DNA of 64,000 nt from Providencia rettgeri (GTDB taxonomy: Bacteria; Pseudomonadota; Gammaproteobacteria; Enterobacterales; Enterobacteriaceae), in the NCBI RefSeq assembly GCF_023205015.1, contig NZ_CP096258.1, forward strand, positions 1,488,001 to 1,552,000, in the 5' to 3' direction. Below the pieces are notes generated by a model. The model saw nothing but the letters and a program-made list of their open reading frames with translations, did no database searches and was not told where the DNA came from. The first letter of the stretch is position 1; each line of letters starts with the position of its first letter. Shown here piece after piece: positions 29,918 to 38,118 of the stretch. The position numbers and the translations under genes are program-made.

Positions 29918-30418
29918 ATGAAAAGAATATTAGCAGTGGCTGCGGTGGTTGCTTTGCTGGCTGGATGTGATAGCAAGCAAGATGCCCCGTTTGGCTTAAA
30001 GTGGGGGCAGAGCATGGATAGCGTCAGCTTCATTAATGATGGTCACTGTGAGAAAAAACGAGCTGAAACTATCTGCACTTTTGATAACACCCCTCCGTTT
30101 AATGAATGGACTTATGAAAACAGGCTTAAATTCAAAAGCGATAAGCTAGTTGAAGTAAGTTCATTTCTTAATGCTGTTGATGATAAAGAATACTTCTGTG
30201 TTTTATTGAGAGAAGAAAGTAAATATTTGACTGGGGTGATTAAAGATGGCGAAAAGCTATTTGATGCTGCAAAAAGCTGCCCTGACATTAAAGTTCAACC
30301 AGATGCAGTAAGGGACGCTTTTTACGAGAAATTTAACACCACATATGGAGAGGTCAGAATTTATTTAACACTAGATCCTTATGTTGGCTCTGTAACTTAT
30401 TCACCACCTGAAAAATAA
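29918..30418 (+). CDS. Phage-encoded lipoprotein
   Basis: A 166-residue protein with a classical lipoprotein signal (MKRILAVAAVVALLAGC, Cys at residue 17) followed by DS, so Asp+2 points to inner-membrane retention. The mature part has several Cys and FGLKWGQSMDSVSF, a start seen in some prophage lipoproteins. It lies between two terminators, a self-contained unit. Phage lipoproteins often block superinfection, which is inference here. Confidence 0.78.
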   Translation: MKRILAVAAVVALLAGCDSKQDAPFGLKWGQSMDSVSFINDGHCEKKRAETICTFDNTPPFNEWTYENRLKFKSDKLVEVSSFLNAVDDKEYFCVLLREESKYLTGVIKDGEKLFDAAKSCPDIKVQPDAVRDAFYEKFNTTYGEVRIYLTLDPYVGSVTYSPPEK

Positions 30419-30441
30419 CCAAACATAACTTTTTAGCTAAC

Positions 30442-30474
30442 AGCCCTGTCAATTTTGACGGGGCTTTCTTTTTT
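30442..30474 (+). terminator. Terminator after the lipoprotein gene
   Basis: AGCCCTGTCA, ATTT, TGACGGGGCT then a T-rich tract: a 10-bp stem with one G-U pair. It separates the lipoprotein unit from the tape measure gene, which late transcription must read through. Confidence 0.88.
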
Positions 30475-30487
30475 ATAGAGGTTAATC

Positions 30488-33400
30488 ATGACATTAAACG
30501 CTGGGTCAGTAGAGTTCATCATAAAAGCCGATACCGAACAGTTATTAGTTGCTAATAAACAGGTCGATAGGAGCTTAAGCGATCTTGATGTTAGCTTTGA
30601 TAAAGCTGCCAAGTCAGTAAATAAAACAGAAAAGGCAATGTTTGCTCTTTCTAAGACGGCTGCATTAGTAACTTCTGCAATCTCTGTTGGTGCTGTTGTA
30701 AGTATGGTTGATGAGTGGGGACAGGTTGCAGCTCGAATAAAAATGGCGCTCAAGTCTGTTGAAGGTGATATCACCAAATACGGAGCAATACAGGAACGCT
30801 TCTTAGAGATAAGTAACAGAAACGGTAAAGCAATAGAAGACACTCAATTACTCTATGTTGGCGCAGCAACATCAATGCAGGAGTTGGGATATAACACAGA
30901 TCAAACTGTAGATTATATTGAGTCATTGTCTTCCTCGCTAACAGCTAACGCATCAAGCGCAAACGAAACCCAGTCAATGATTAACGCGCTAAATAAATCA
31001 ATGGTTGCTGGTAAAGTCGCAGGTGAAAACTGGAACTCCATTATGAATGCAACGCCAACCATTATTGGCGATATTGCAAAAGAGTTATCAGTTATGCGAG
31101 GTGGCGTAAAAGTCACTGAAACAGAAGTTAAGAAAATGGCTTCTGAAGGGAAAATCTCATTCCAATTATTTGCTGATGCGGTTATCAAAGCTAAAGAAGC
31201 TAATAATGCAATGGCTGATAGCATGGATAACACTGTTGCTGATGGTTTCACAAAGTTAACGAACTCAGCCAAGGCATACTATGGTGAGCTAAACCAATCT
31301 CTGGGAATAACCAGATCAGTATCCGCTGGATTTGCTGTGCTTACTGAAAACTTTGATTATCTAGCTAGCGCCATTGCAGCAGTAGTAGCCATTGGAGCTG
31401 CTAAATATTTTGGAGATTTATCTAATAGAATTGTTAAGTTTGGCGCTGACTCTGCCAAGGCAGCCATTGACAGCAAGAGACTAGCTGTTGAAAAACTAAA
31501 CACCGCCAGAGCATCATTGCAACAAATTCAAGCAGAGAAAGCTTTTGCTGTAGCTACACAACAATCTTTAAGTGCTCAACTATCGGCAACTCAAGCAGAG
31601 TCACGGCGCTCATCTATAAGACGTCAGCTTGCGGCAAACTCTGCTGAGATAACCACATTAACCAAGGCAGAAACAGCAGCCACTAATCAACTTGCAGCAG
31701 CTCAATCAAGGCTAAGTGTTGCATCAAGAGCTGCATCTGGTGCTATGAATTTGCTGAAAAGCGGATTTTCATTAATAGGTGGGCCAGCTGGTGCTGCAAT
31801 GCTTGCAACTGGTGCAATATTTTACTTCTATCAAGAAATGCAGCGATCTCGTGATGAGGCAGTCAAGCTAGCTAATGGCTTGGATGGGCTAATCACTAGA
31901 ATGCAGGATATGAATAGGGAGCAAAAAAAATCAGAATTAAGCAATATAAACACAGCGCTCTTAGGATTGGCTCAGGTTGTAGGAAAATCTGGCGAAGCAG
32001 TAAGAGAGGCTCAGGAAGAGCTTAATAATTGGAACCAAAAGTTAAGCAGAGCAAAAGAGGGAAGCGATGCTTATGTCGTAGCACAAAAGGGCGCTGAAAG
32101 GGCGCAGAAATCCCTGACAGCAGCTATCCAAGAATCAGAAAAGGCTTCAAATGATTATCAGAAAGCGAAAAGCGCCATAAGGATCCTTCAAGCTGACCTT
32201 AACGGTGAGTTGAAACAAGGCGCAGAGTTATTGTCTCATGAGGCTAAAACTCTGTTACCGAATGGCAGTGCAGCTCTAAGGCAGTACGGTGTAGACCTTG
32301 ATAATGCAACCAAGAGTAAGCAAAAATTCAACTCTCAAAGCCTGATGTTGGATTTCGGCGGAGATGATGGTCAAAAGTTAAAGCAAAGACTAGAAAGGGA
32401 TTTAGCATTATCAAAATTAGAAGGTGAAGCAAAAGTAAGGTTGCAGGTTAAATTTGCGGCTGATGATTCTGGCGTCATTGACCCAATGGCAATACAGAAA
32501 TTACAAGATGATGCTGTAGCTACTTACCAGAACAATGAACAAAAGAGAGAAAAAAATAAGCTTGATAAACAAGGGGCAAAAACAGCCAATGAAGCAGCCG
32601 ATGCATTAAAAAGTCAGTATGAAGCAGTTGCTAGACTTAACACTGGGTATAAAGATAACTCATTGGAAATGGCTAAGTATGATGCCGTTGTGAGACTTGG
32701 TAATAAAGCGACACAAGAGCAGATTAATAAAGCCAAGGAATTAGCTGAGGCACAATGGAAGGCTGAGGAAGCGGTAAGAAACCTAGCTCAAGCAGAACAG
32801 GGAAGAAAGTACGCCAATCAAGAGATAGCCGCTGCCAAGGTTGCTGAAAACCCTTACACCGATACAGCAGAAGACCCACTAGCTCAGATAAACCTACAGG
32901 AACAGCAAAAGTTAGAAGCCTTAGAAAAGTATCGGCTTATTGATACTGAAAACGCTCAACTGTATGAGGATGCTAAAACCGCAATCATGCAGCAAGCCGC
33001 GTATGAGCGAGAAGATTTATTAAAGAAGGAGCAAGAAGAATATCAAAATAACATGCTAAGCCTCATTGGTTCCACGTCTGAGTTTGCGAGTTCACTTGCT
33101 GGAGCGTTCGGTGATGCGGTAGGCGAGTCAAATGCAGCATATAAAGCGTTGTTTGCGGTTAGTAAAGCGTTTGCAATTGCTCAAGCATCGTTAAACCTTC
33201 AAACGGCAATCGGCAATGCTCTTGCTATTCCGTGGCCTAAAAACATTCCAGCAATAGCGCAAGCAATGGCGGCAGGCTCTCAACTGGTTAATGCTGTAAG
33301 AGGTGTTAATTACGGTGGTCGTCGCTACGGCGGTAACGTATCAGGCGGTAATCCATATCGCATTAATGAATCGGGTGAATCTGAGATATTCCAGACTTAC

Positions 33401-33658
33401 GACGGGAAACAGGCTTTCATTCCGAATAAGTCAGGGAAGGTTGTACCAGCGGATAAGGCTGGGGGCTCAAATCTTCCTCCTATCATCAATGTATACCAAC
33501 AAGCTTCTGGCGCAACGGTTGATGTAACGACTGAGAAGGGGCTGAACGCACAGGATGTAATTAATATTGTTGTACGCAATATCATGGAAGGTCGAGAAAT
33601 AAGCGGGGCTGTATCAACTCACCATAACGCACCAAGAAAAGCAACTGGGTCACTTTAA
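30488..33658 (+). CDS. Tape measure protein
   Basis: A 1056-residue protein. The N-terminal tape-measure domain (about 1-270) has GSVEFIIKADTEQLLVANKQ, MINALNKSMVAGKVAGENWN and FQLFADAVIKAKEANNAMAD. Hydrophobic segments lie at about 55-75, 288-307 and 428-450, and long Ala/Gln/Lys/Glu-rich coiled coils follow. A C-terminal region (AIAQAMAAGSQLVNAVRG, then GGNPYRINESGESEIFQTYD) is typical. It sets tail length and enters the cell during ejection. The expected tail length is about 150 nm by the usual 0.15 nm per residue rule. Confidence 0.93.
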   Translation: MTLNAGSVEFIIKADTEQLLVANKQVDRSLSDLDVSFDKAAKSVNKTEKAMFALSKTAALVTSAISVGAVVSMVDEWGQVAARIKMALKSVEGDITKYGAIQERFLEISNRNGKAIEDTQLLYVGAATSMQELGYNTDQTVDYIESLSSSLTANASSANETQSMINALNKSMVAGKVAGENWNSIMNATPTIIGDIAKELSVMRGGVKVTETEVKKMASEGKISFQLFADAVIKAKEANNAMADSMDNTVADGFTKLTNSAKAYYGELNQSLGITRSVSAGFAVLTENFDYLASAIAAVVAIGAAKYFGDLSNRIVKFGADSAKAAIDSKRLAVEKLNTARASLQQIQAEKAFAVATQQSLSAQLSATQAESRRSSIRRQLAANSAEITTLTKAETAATNQLAAAQSRLSVASRAASGAMNLLKSGFSLIGGPAGAAMLATGAIFYFYQEMQRSRDEAVKLANGLDGLITRMQDMNREQKKSELSNINTALLGLAQVVGKSGEAVREAQEELNNWNQKLSRAKEGSDAYVVAQKGAERAQKSLTAAIQESEKASNDYQKAKSAIRILQADLNGELKQGAELLSHEAKTLLPNGSAALRQYGVDLDNATKSKQKFNSQSLMLDFGGDDGQKLKQRLERDLALSKLEGEAKVRLQVKFAADDSGVIDPMAIQKLQDDAVATYQNNEQKREKNKLDKQGAKTANEAADALKSQYEAVARLNTGYKDNSLEMAKYDAVVRLGNKATQEQINKAKELAEAQWKAEEAVRNLAQAEQGRKYANQEIAAAKVAENPYTDTAEDPLAQINLQEQQKLEALEKYRLIDTENAQLYEDAKTAIMQQAAYEREDLLKKEQEEYQNNMLSLIGSTSEFASSLAGAFGDAVGESNAAYKALFAVSKAFAIAQASLNLQTAIGNALAIPWPKNIPAIAQAMAAGSQLVNAVRGVNYGGRRYGGNVSGGNPYRINESGESEIFQTYDGKQAFIPNKSGKVVPADKAGGSNLPPIINVYQQASGATVDVTTEKGLNAQDVINIVVRNIMEGREISGAVSTHHNAPRKATGSL

Positions 33659-33676
33659 ACAATCAAGAGGTAACAT

Positions 33677-33850
33677 ATGAAAGTATCAATCGAAGTAAAC
33701 GGAAAAACAATTTGGTATCGCGACGAAGAAAAGCTAGAAGGCATGGCATCAACAGGTTACATAAAGGACGGGACACAGGAAAAGATTATCGCCGCCCTTG
33801 AGAACGCCTTATTTCAAGCTAAAGGCGAATTATCATGCTGGAATGACTGA
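33677..33850 (+). CDS. Hypothetical 57-residue protein after tape measure
   Basis: A short frame, MKVSIEVNGKTIWYRDEEKL, then an Ala-rich helix and a C-terminal CWND. AAGAGG six bases upstream supports it. Its last 18 bases overlap the minus-strand DUF1883 gene, tail to tail. Unrecognised. Confidence 0.55.
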   Translation: MKVSIEVNGKTIWYRDEEKLEGMASTGYIKDGTQEKIIAALENALFQAKGELSCWND

Positions 33851-34102
33851 AATAGAATGTTTTATGGTGGCTGACCCACCACCCAAGTCTATCGTCACAT
33901 TCCAATAACCAGAGTGAGGGGCTTGCAACCTAGCTGGCAAGTGGGTAAAGAAACCACCGCCACCATGATGCTGATACCCCCTGCCATTTCGATAACTATT
34001 GAAATTTGAATCAGTTGTTAATCGAATATTGCACTGATGGCTGCAGTCAACAACAACTATATCTCCTGCATTTAAGTGCATCCTTTTATGTAAAAACTGC
34101 AT
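33833..34102 (-). CDS. DUF1883 domain protein (moron)
   Basis: An 89-residue protein of the DUF1883 family: MQFLHKRMHLNAGDIVVVDC, SHQCNIRLTTDSNFNSYRNG, PHSGYWNVTIDLGG. DUF1883 domains also occur attached to signalling domains in bacteria, with unknown ligand. The gene points against the tail operon and is probably expressed in the lysogen from the 34103-34255 gap, which also holds a 7-bp inverted repeat, TGAGAAT/ATTCTCA (34118-34141). Confidence 0.85.
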   Translation of the reverse strand: MQFLHKRMHLNAGDIVVVDCSHQCNIRLTTDSNFNSYRNGRGYQHHGGGGFFTHLPARLQAPHSGYWNVTIDLGGGSATIKHSISVIPA

Positions 34103-34255
34103 AAGTGAATCCTATTATGAGAATTATCAGCCATATTCTCAGTCTATTTCTCTGGGCTGAATGTTAAACATAACCTAAATTAATCTATTGTGAACGCTGA
34201 TGATTGATTAGTTATTAAAATGATGACTTATCTCACAAGCTTTAACTGGTGAAAT

Positions 34256-34741
34256 ATGGACGAAATTATTGATTACCCTCGCGGTATGCCATTGCCGATT
34301 AGGGCAGATAAAAATATGACCATCGACACGGGATTTAGGACTGACCAGCCACAGGTTGGCGCTCCTATTTTCCAATCTTTGACAGATGATTTGAAAACCG
34401 TTTGGAGTGTGCGATGGGTATTGCGGCGAGAGCAGGAAAGGCGATTTGCTCAATGGCTGCGAAGCCCTAACTATCTTGATAACGGTAAGCGTTGGTTTCG
34501 GATGGAGATTGATTTGGGCGGTAGTGGACTGCAAGAGCAAATAGTTCACTTCGTTCAAATGCCAGTGCAGACGTCGATAGTTGCTGGTGTGGTGACATGG
34601 ACGGGAAGCATTATTTGCCGAAAACTGAACAATACAGATGATGAGTTCGGAGACCTGATAGTCGAGCTATTACCTGAAGAATGGGGCTTGCTCGATATCG
34701 TCGTCACTGAGCGATTACCGAGATGCAAGGGGGGAGAATGA
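34256..34741 (+). CDS. Minor tail protein
   Basis: A 161-residue protein after the tape measure, the lambda M/L region. PRGMPLPIRADKNMTIDTGF, FAQWLRSPNYLDNGKRWFRM and HFVQMPVQTSIVAG resemble minor tail proteins of other siphophages. It probably joins the tail-tip complex. ATGA overlap with the next gene. Confidence 0.68.
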   Translation: MDEIIDYPRGMPLPIRADKNMTIDTGFRTDQPQVGAPIFQSLTDDLKTVWSVRWVLRREQERRFAQWLRSPNYLDNGKRWFRMEIDLGGSGLQEQIVHFVQMPVQTSIVAGVVTWTGSIICRKLNNTDDEFGDLIVELLPEEWGLLDIVVTERLPRCKGGE

Positions 34742-35205
34742 AGTTAAGAGAGTACAGAGCGCAACGACCAATGCGCACATTCTACGAAACTATTCAATTC
34801 TATCACCCATCATTCGGAAACATTCATCTAGTCAGCTTGCAGATAGAGCCTAAAGTGCTTGGGGGTATTGAGTATCAGCCGTGCAACTTCGAACTTGCTG
34901 AAAGCCAGCAGAGCAAAACGCCGATTATCGATGCTTCGGTTAAGTTCAGCCGAGTCGCACAGGACTTTAAGCAGCAACTCAAGCTATGGCGGTCAAACAC
35001 TCGAATGAAGCCAATTATCGCAACGTTTAGATTGTTTGATTCAGCCGACAAAGATAACCCGATAAGCGAGTGGTCGCTGTATGTGAAAGACTGCTCACTC
35101 GATGCCGAGTCGGTCACTGTCACACTGTCGATGAATAACCCGCTGAATAAGAACGTTGGGCGCATTTACACGATGGAAGAATTCACAGGCTTGGAGACTG
35201 TTTAA
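34738..35205 (+). CDS. Minor tail protein, DUF1833-like
   Basis: A 155-residue protein with RPMRTFYETIQFYHPSFGNI, VLGGIEYQPCNFELAESQQS and ESVTVTLSMNNPLNKN near the C-terminus, as in DUF1833 tail proteins. GGGGGAG before ATG 34738. Single-base overlap with the next gene. Confidence 0.7.
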   Translation: MKLREYRAQRPMRTFYETIQFYHPSFGNIHLVSLQIEPKVLGGIEYQPCNFELAESQQSKTPIIDASVKFSRVAQDFKQQLKLWRSNTRMKPIIATFRLFDSADKDNPISEWSLYVKDCSLDAESVTVTLSMNNPLNKNVGRIYTMEEFTGLETV

Positions 35206-35597
35206 TGACGAAATTAGAGTTTATTAATCGGATGATTGGCAAGCCGTGGAAGAATCGGGCGTGTACGCTTGATGCGTGTGATTGTTGGGGCCTTGTCGTG
35301 TTGTATTTTAGGTACGTACTAGGTACGGAAATTCATCATGACGCTGGCTACGAATCGGACCATGATTTTGTAACTTGCTATGAGAATGAAGTCGAATTCT
35401 GGCAGCGCACAGAGCACCCAGTGGATGATGGGATATTCATTGGCTATCGCGGCTCTAAGCCAGCCCATATCGGATTAATTATCGATGGCAATGCATTTCA
35501 TAGCCGAGGAGAGAATGGGGCTGTAAGAATGGATAGGCTCATTGTGCTTGAGAAGAAATTCACAAAATTGGAGTTTATGAAATATGCCGATAGTTGA
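35205..35597 (+). CDS. Tail NlpC/P60-like peptidase (lambda K-type)
   Basis: A 130-residue protein with the NlpC/P60 arrangement: catalytic Cys in CDCWGLVVLYF (about residue 27) and His in KPAHIGLIIDG (about 88), with NAFHSR following. In tail tips such peptidases cut peptidoglycan locally during DNA entry. It overlaps the tip protein gene by 14 bases. Confidence 0.82.
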   Translation: MTKLEFINRMIGKPWKNRACTLDACDCWGLVVLYFRYVLGTEIHHDAGYESDHDFVTCYENEVEFWQRTEHPVDDGIFIGYRGSKPAHIGLIIDGNAFHSRGENGAVRMDRLIVLEKKFTKLEFMKYADS

Positions 35598-38058
35598 AAT
35601 TCAACGAATAGCGGGAACACCTAAAGAAAGGGTCGATTTAACAGTCGGCTCTTTTTTTTATAGCGATTTTTTAGTGCATCAGCAATTGCATAGCGATGCG
35701 ACGATTATCGTTAACGGTCGTGAGATGCAAGATGATGACGAGTTAGATTTCGAGATAACACCGACGCACTTTATTCAAGTATTCGACCAACCTAAAGGCG
35801 TTATCGGCGATATCCTGAATCCAGTGTTTAACTTGGTTACAAAAGTATTTTCGTTTCTTGCACCAAAAACACCGTCGTTTTCTGCTGCTGAGTCGAATGT
35901 CAAAGATAGCCCAAATAACCGACTCACAGGACAAACAAACGTTGCTCGAGCATACCAAGCAAGACCAGAAATACACGGTCAAGTAAGGGCGTTCCCTGAC
36001 CTCATTCAGCAGTCAATGTTTGAGTACAATAACAACCTCAAGACAGTAACTGAATGGCTAAACATCGGCATTGGCGAATATAAAACGGAAAGTATCCGAT
36101 TTGCCGAATCTGATTTTACAGCGATGGCGGGGGCTAGCTACAAGATATACAAGCCGAAAGAAGTTATCCCACTGATTAACGAGGGTTTCGAGTTCCCTGA
36201 CATCGACGGACAGGAATTACCGGGTCCCAATGAAAGTAAAGATATCCCGCAGCAAACGGCGACAGCAAATGAGGTCGTTTCGGGTGAGATAAAAGGTGGC
36301 GAAGCTGCGATAAAAATCGTTAAACAAGATGAGTTTGAGTACTTCTACGAACTCACAAAACCGCGCTCTATTTCAATGACTGTAAATGTGAGCTACGACA
36401 CGCCTCAAGGTTCGGTAACTAAAGATGTAAAAATCGACGCTCAGTTAGTTGATGCAAAAGAGAGTGACGACGGCTCATTGATTAACCCTGCTGAGTATTA
36501 CGAATTCTTCTTTACCAACCTAAGCGGAACAGACTTAGCGCAACTTCCACCAAATGCAGTAGTGAATACGACAAAATTCATTCTCTATGACAATCAGTTT
36601 TTAACAGTGGGCCCGTTCTTCTCTCCTGTCGACGGTGACCAGATGTGGATTCATCTACAGGCGCAACTTGGTGGCGGTGATAACTGCAATGCAACTGTTG
36701 AAATCTGGAAGATAGACACGGATAACGAGGAAATAGCGGGTACTCGTCAAAGCTTCAATACAGCACTAAGTGCTAACAATGGTGCGCGAGTTTATTACAA
36801 AACAGACAAAGTGACTCTGAATTCAGGACGTGGACGTTACGCTGTACAGCTCACTCGACGCAATAACAGTAGCGACCAAAGCATCATGAAAATCGAAAAC
36901 GCTCACATTGTCCGAGTTCGTGAGAATGTTGTTTTTGATAATGACACTATTGTTAATGTGTCAGTGAGGGCAACGGAAGCGCCAACAGGAGCGAGAGAGC
37001 GTAAATACAACTTGTTGGCCACACGCATGCACATTTCGTATGACCGAGTATCAAAGCAAGTTGATTACACGCTCAGGCCATCGAGAAGTTTTGCTGATGC
37101 AGTTCTGCACACTTGGCTGATTACCGCAGGCGAAAGTGAGAAGAATATAGACATCGACGGGTTATATCGAATTAACGATAGCTTGCCAGATGAGCGGCTA
37201 GGGTATTTCGATTACACCTTTGACGATGAGGATATTTCTCTTGGTCAGCGCATCGAAACTATCTGTAATGCTGCGAGAGTAACCGCTTATTTCGATAATG
37301 CCGTGCTCACATTCTCCCGTGAGCAGTCTAGTGAATTCCCAATGACCACCTTCAATCGCTCGAATATCACAGGTAACGACATGAAAATATCGTATGACAT
37401 GTCCATGCCGAGTGGCTATGACGGCATTGAGTTGGAGTATGTCGAACCTGTTCGCAATAAAAAGGATTATATCCGCTTTCGAGTTAATGAAAACGGAATT
37501 ACGGAAGGGCTATCACGCACACCAAACAAAATAATTTTACAAGGCTGTAGAAATCGATATCAAGCACTGGATAGGGCTCTGCTAGAAGCTAACCGACTCA
37601 TTCACCAACGTACAAGTATCAGCTTAACGACCCTTGCTGACGGCGGGAATGTGTACCCATCAGACATGGTGCTAATTGCTGATACATACGATTCAAACCA
37701 GCAAGCAGGTTATGTAACTGAGCGAAACGGAGAGGCATTCACAACCAGTGAGAAAATCAAATTTGATGAGGAAATGTGGGTATATCTCACTGATTCTATG
37801 GGCTACACAACGCAGAAATTCAAAGTAGAGCCTCGGAATGATACTGAGCTCGGCTTTATCGCAAGTGTGCCAGAATACATCGAGCTCAATTTCTACGATG
37901 GATATAACAAACAAGTTGCATCACGTTACATCATTGCCACTTCAGATGAGTTAGAAATGACTAAATGGGTCATCACGGACAAACGCCCACTCGGTGGAGA
38001 GCGCTACACAATAACTGCAACCGAATATTTCGACGCAAAATTAGACTATAACGCATAA
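35584..38058 (+). CDS. Tail tip/host-specificity protein (gpJ-like)
   Basis: An 824-residue tail-tip protein. The N-terminal lambda-I-like part (about 1-100, FSFLAPKTP) runs into the gpJ-like core: PNNRLTGQTNVARAYQARPE, EWLNIGIGEY, GLYRINDSLPDERLGYFDYT and IELEYVEPVRNKKDYIRFRV. It lacks the long C-terminal fibronectin repeats of lambda gpJ, so receptor binding is probably left to the separate tailspike. Followed by a strong terminator. Confidence 0.88.
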   Translation: MPIVEIQRIAGTPKERVDLTVGSFFYSDFLVHQQLHSDATIIVNGREMQDDDELDFEITPTHFIQVFDQPKGVIGDILNPVFNLVTKVFSFLAPKTPSFSAAESNVKDSPNNRLTGQTNVARAYQARPEIHGQVRAFPDLIQQSMFEYNNNLKTVTEWLNIGIGEYKTESIRFAESDFTAMAGASYKIYKPKEVIPLINEGFEFPDIDGQELPGPNESKDIPQQTATANEVVSGEIKGGEAAIKIVKQDEFEYFYELTKPRSISMTVNVSYDTPQGSVTKDVKIDAQLVDAKESDDGSLINPAEYYEFFFTNLSGTDLAQLPPNAVVNTTKFILYDNQFLTVGPFFSPVDGDQMWIHLQAQLGGGDNCNATVEIWKIDTDNEEIAGTRQSFNTALSANNGARVYYKTDKVTLNSGRGRYAVQLTRRNNSSDQSIMKIENAHIVRVRENVVFDNDTIVNVSVRATEAPTGARERKYNLLATRMHISYDRVSKQVDYTLRPSRSFADAVLHTWLITAGESEKNIDIDGLYRINDSLPDERLGYFDYTFDDEDISLGQRIETICNAARVTAYFDNAVLTFSREQSSEFPMTTFNRSNITGNDMKISYDMSMPSGYDGIELEYVEPVRNKKDYIRFRVNENGITEGLSRTPNKIILQGCRNRYQALDRALLEANRLIHQRTSISLTTLADGGNVYPSDMVLIADTYDSNQQAGYVTERNGEAFTTSEKIKFDEEMWVYLTDSMGYTTQKFKVEPRNDTELGFIASVPEYIELNFYDGYNKQVASRYIIATSDELEMTKWVITDKRPLGGERYTITATEYFDAKLDYNA

Positions 38059-38077
38059 CAGCAATCATTAACCAACA

Positions 38078-38102
38078 AGCCAGCCATAGAGCTGGCTTTT
38101 TT
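38078..38102 (+). terminator. Terminator between tail tip and tailspike
   Basis: AGCCAGC, CATAGA, GCTGGCT then TTTTT: a perfect 7-bp stem, ending 17 bases before the tailspike start. Confidence 0.85.
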
Positions 38103-38118
38103 ATTGGAAAAAATAAGC

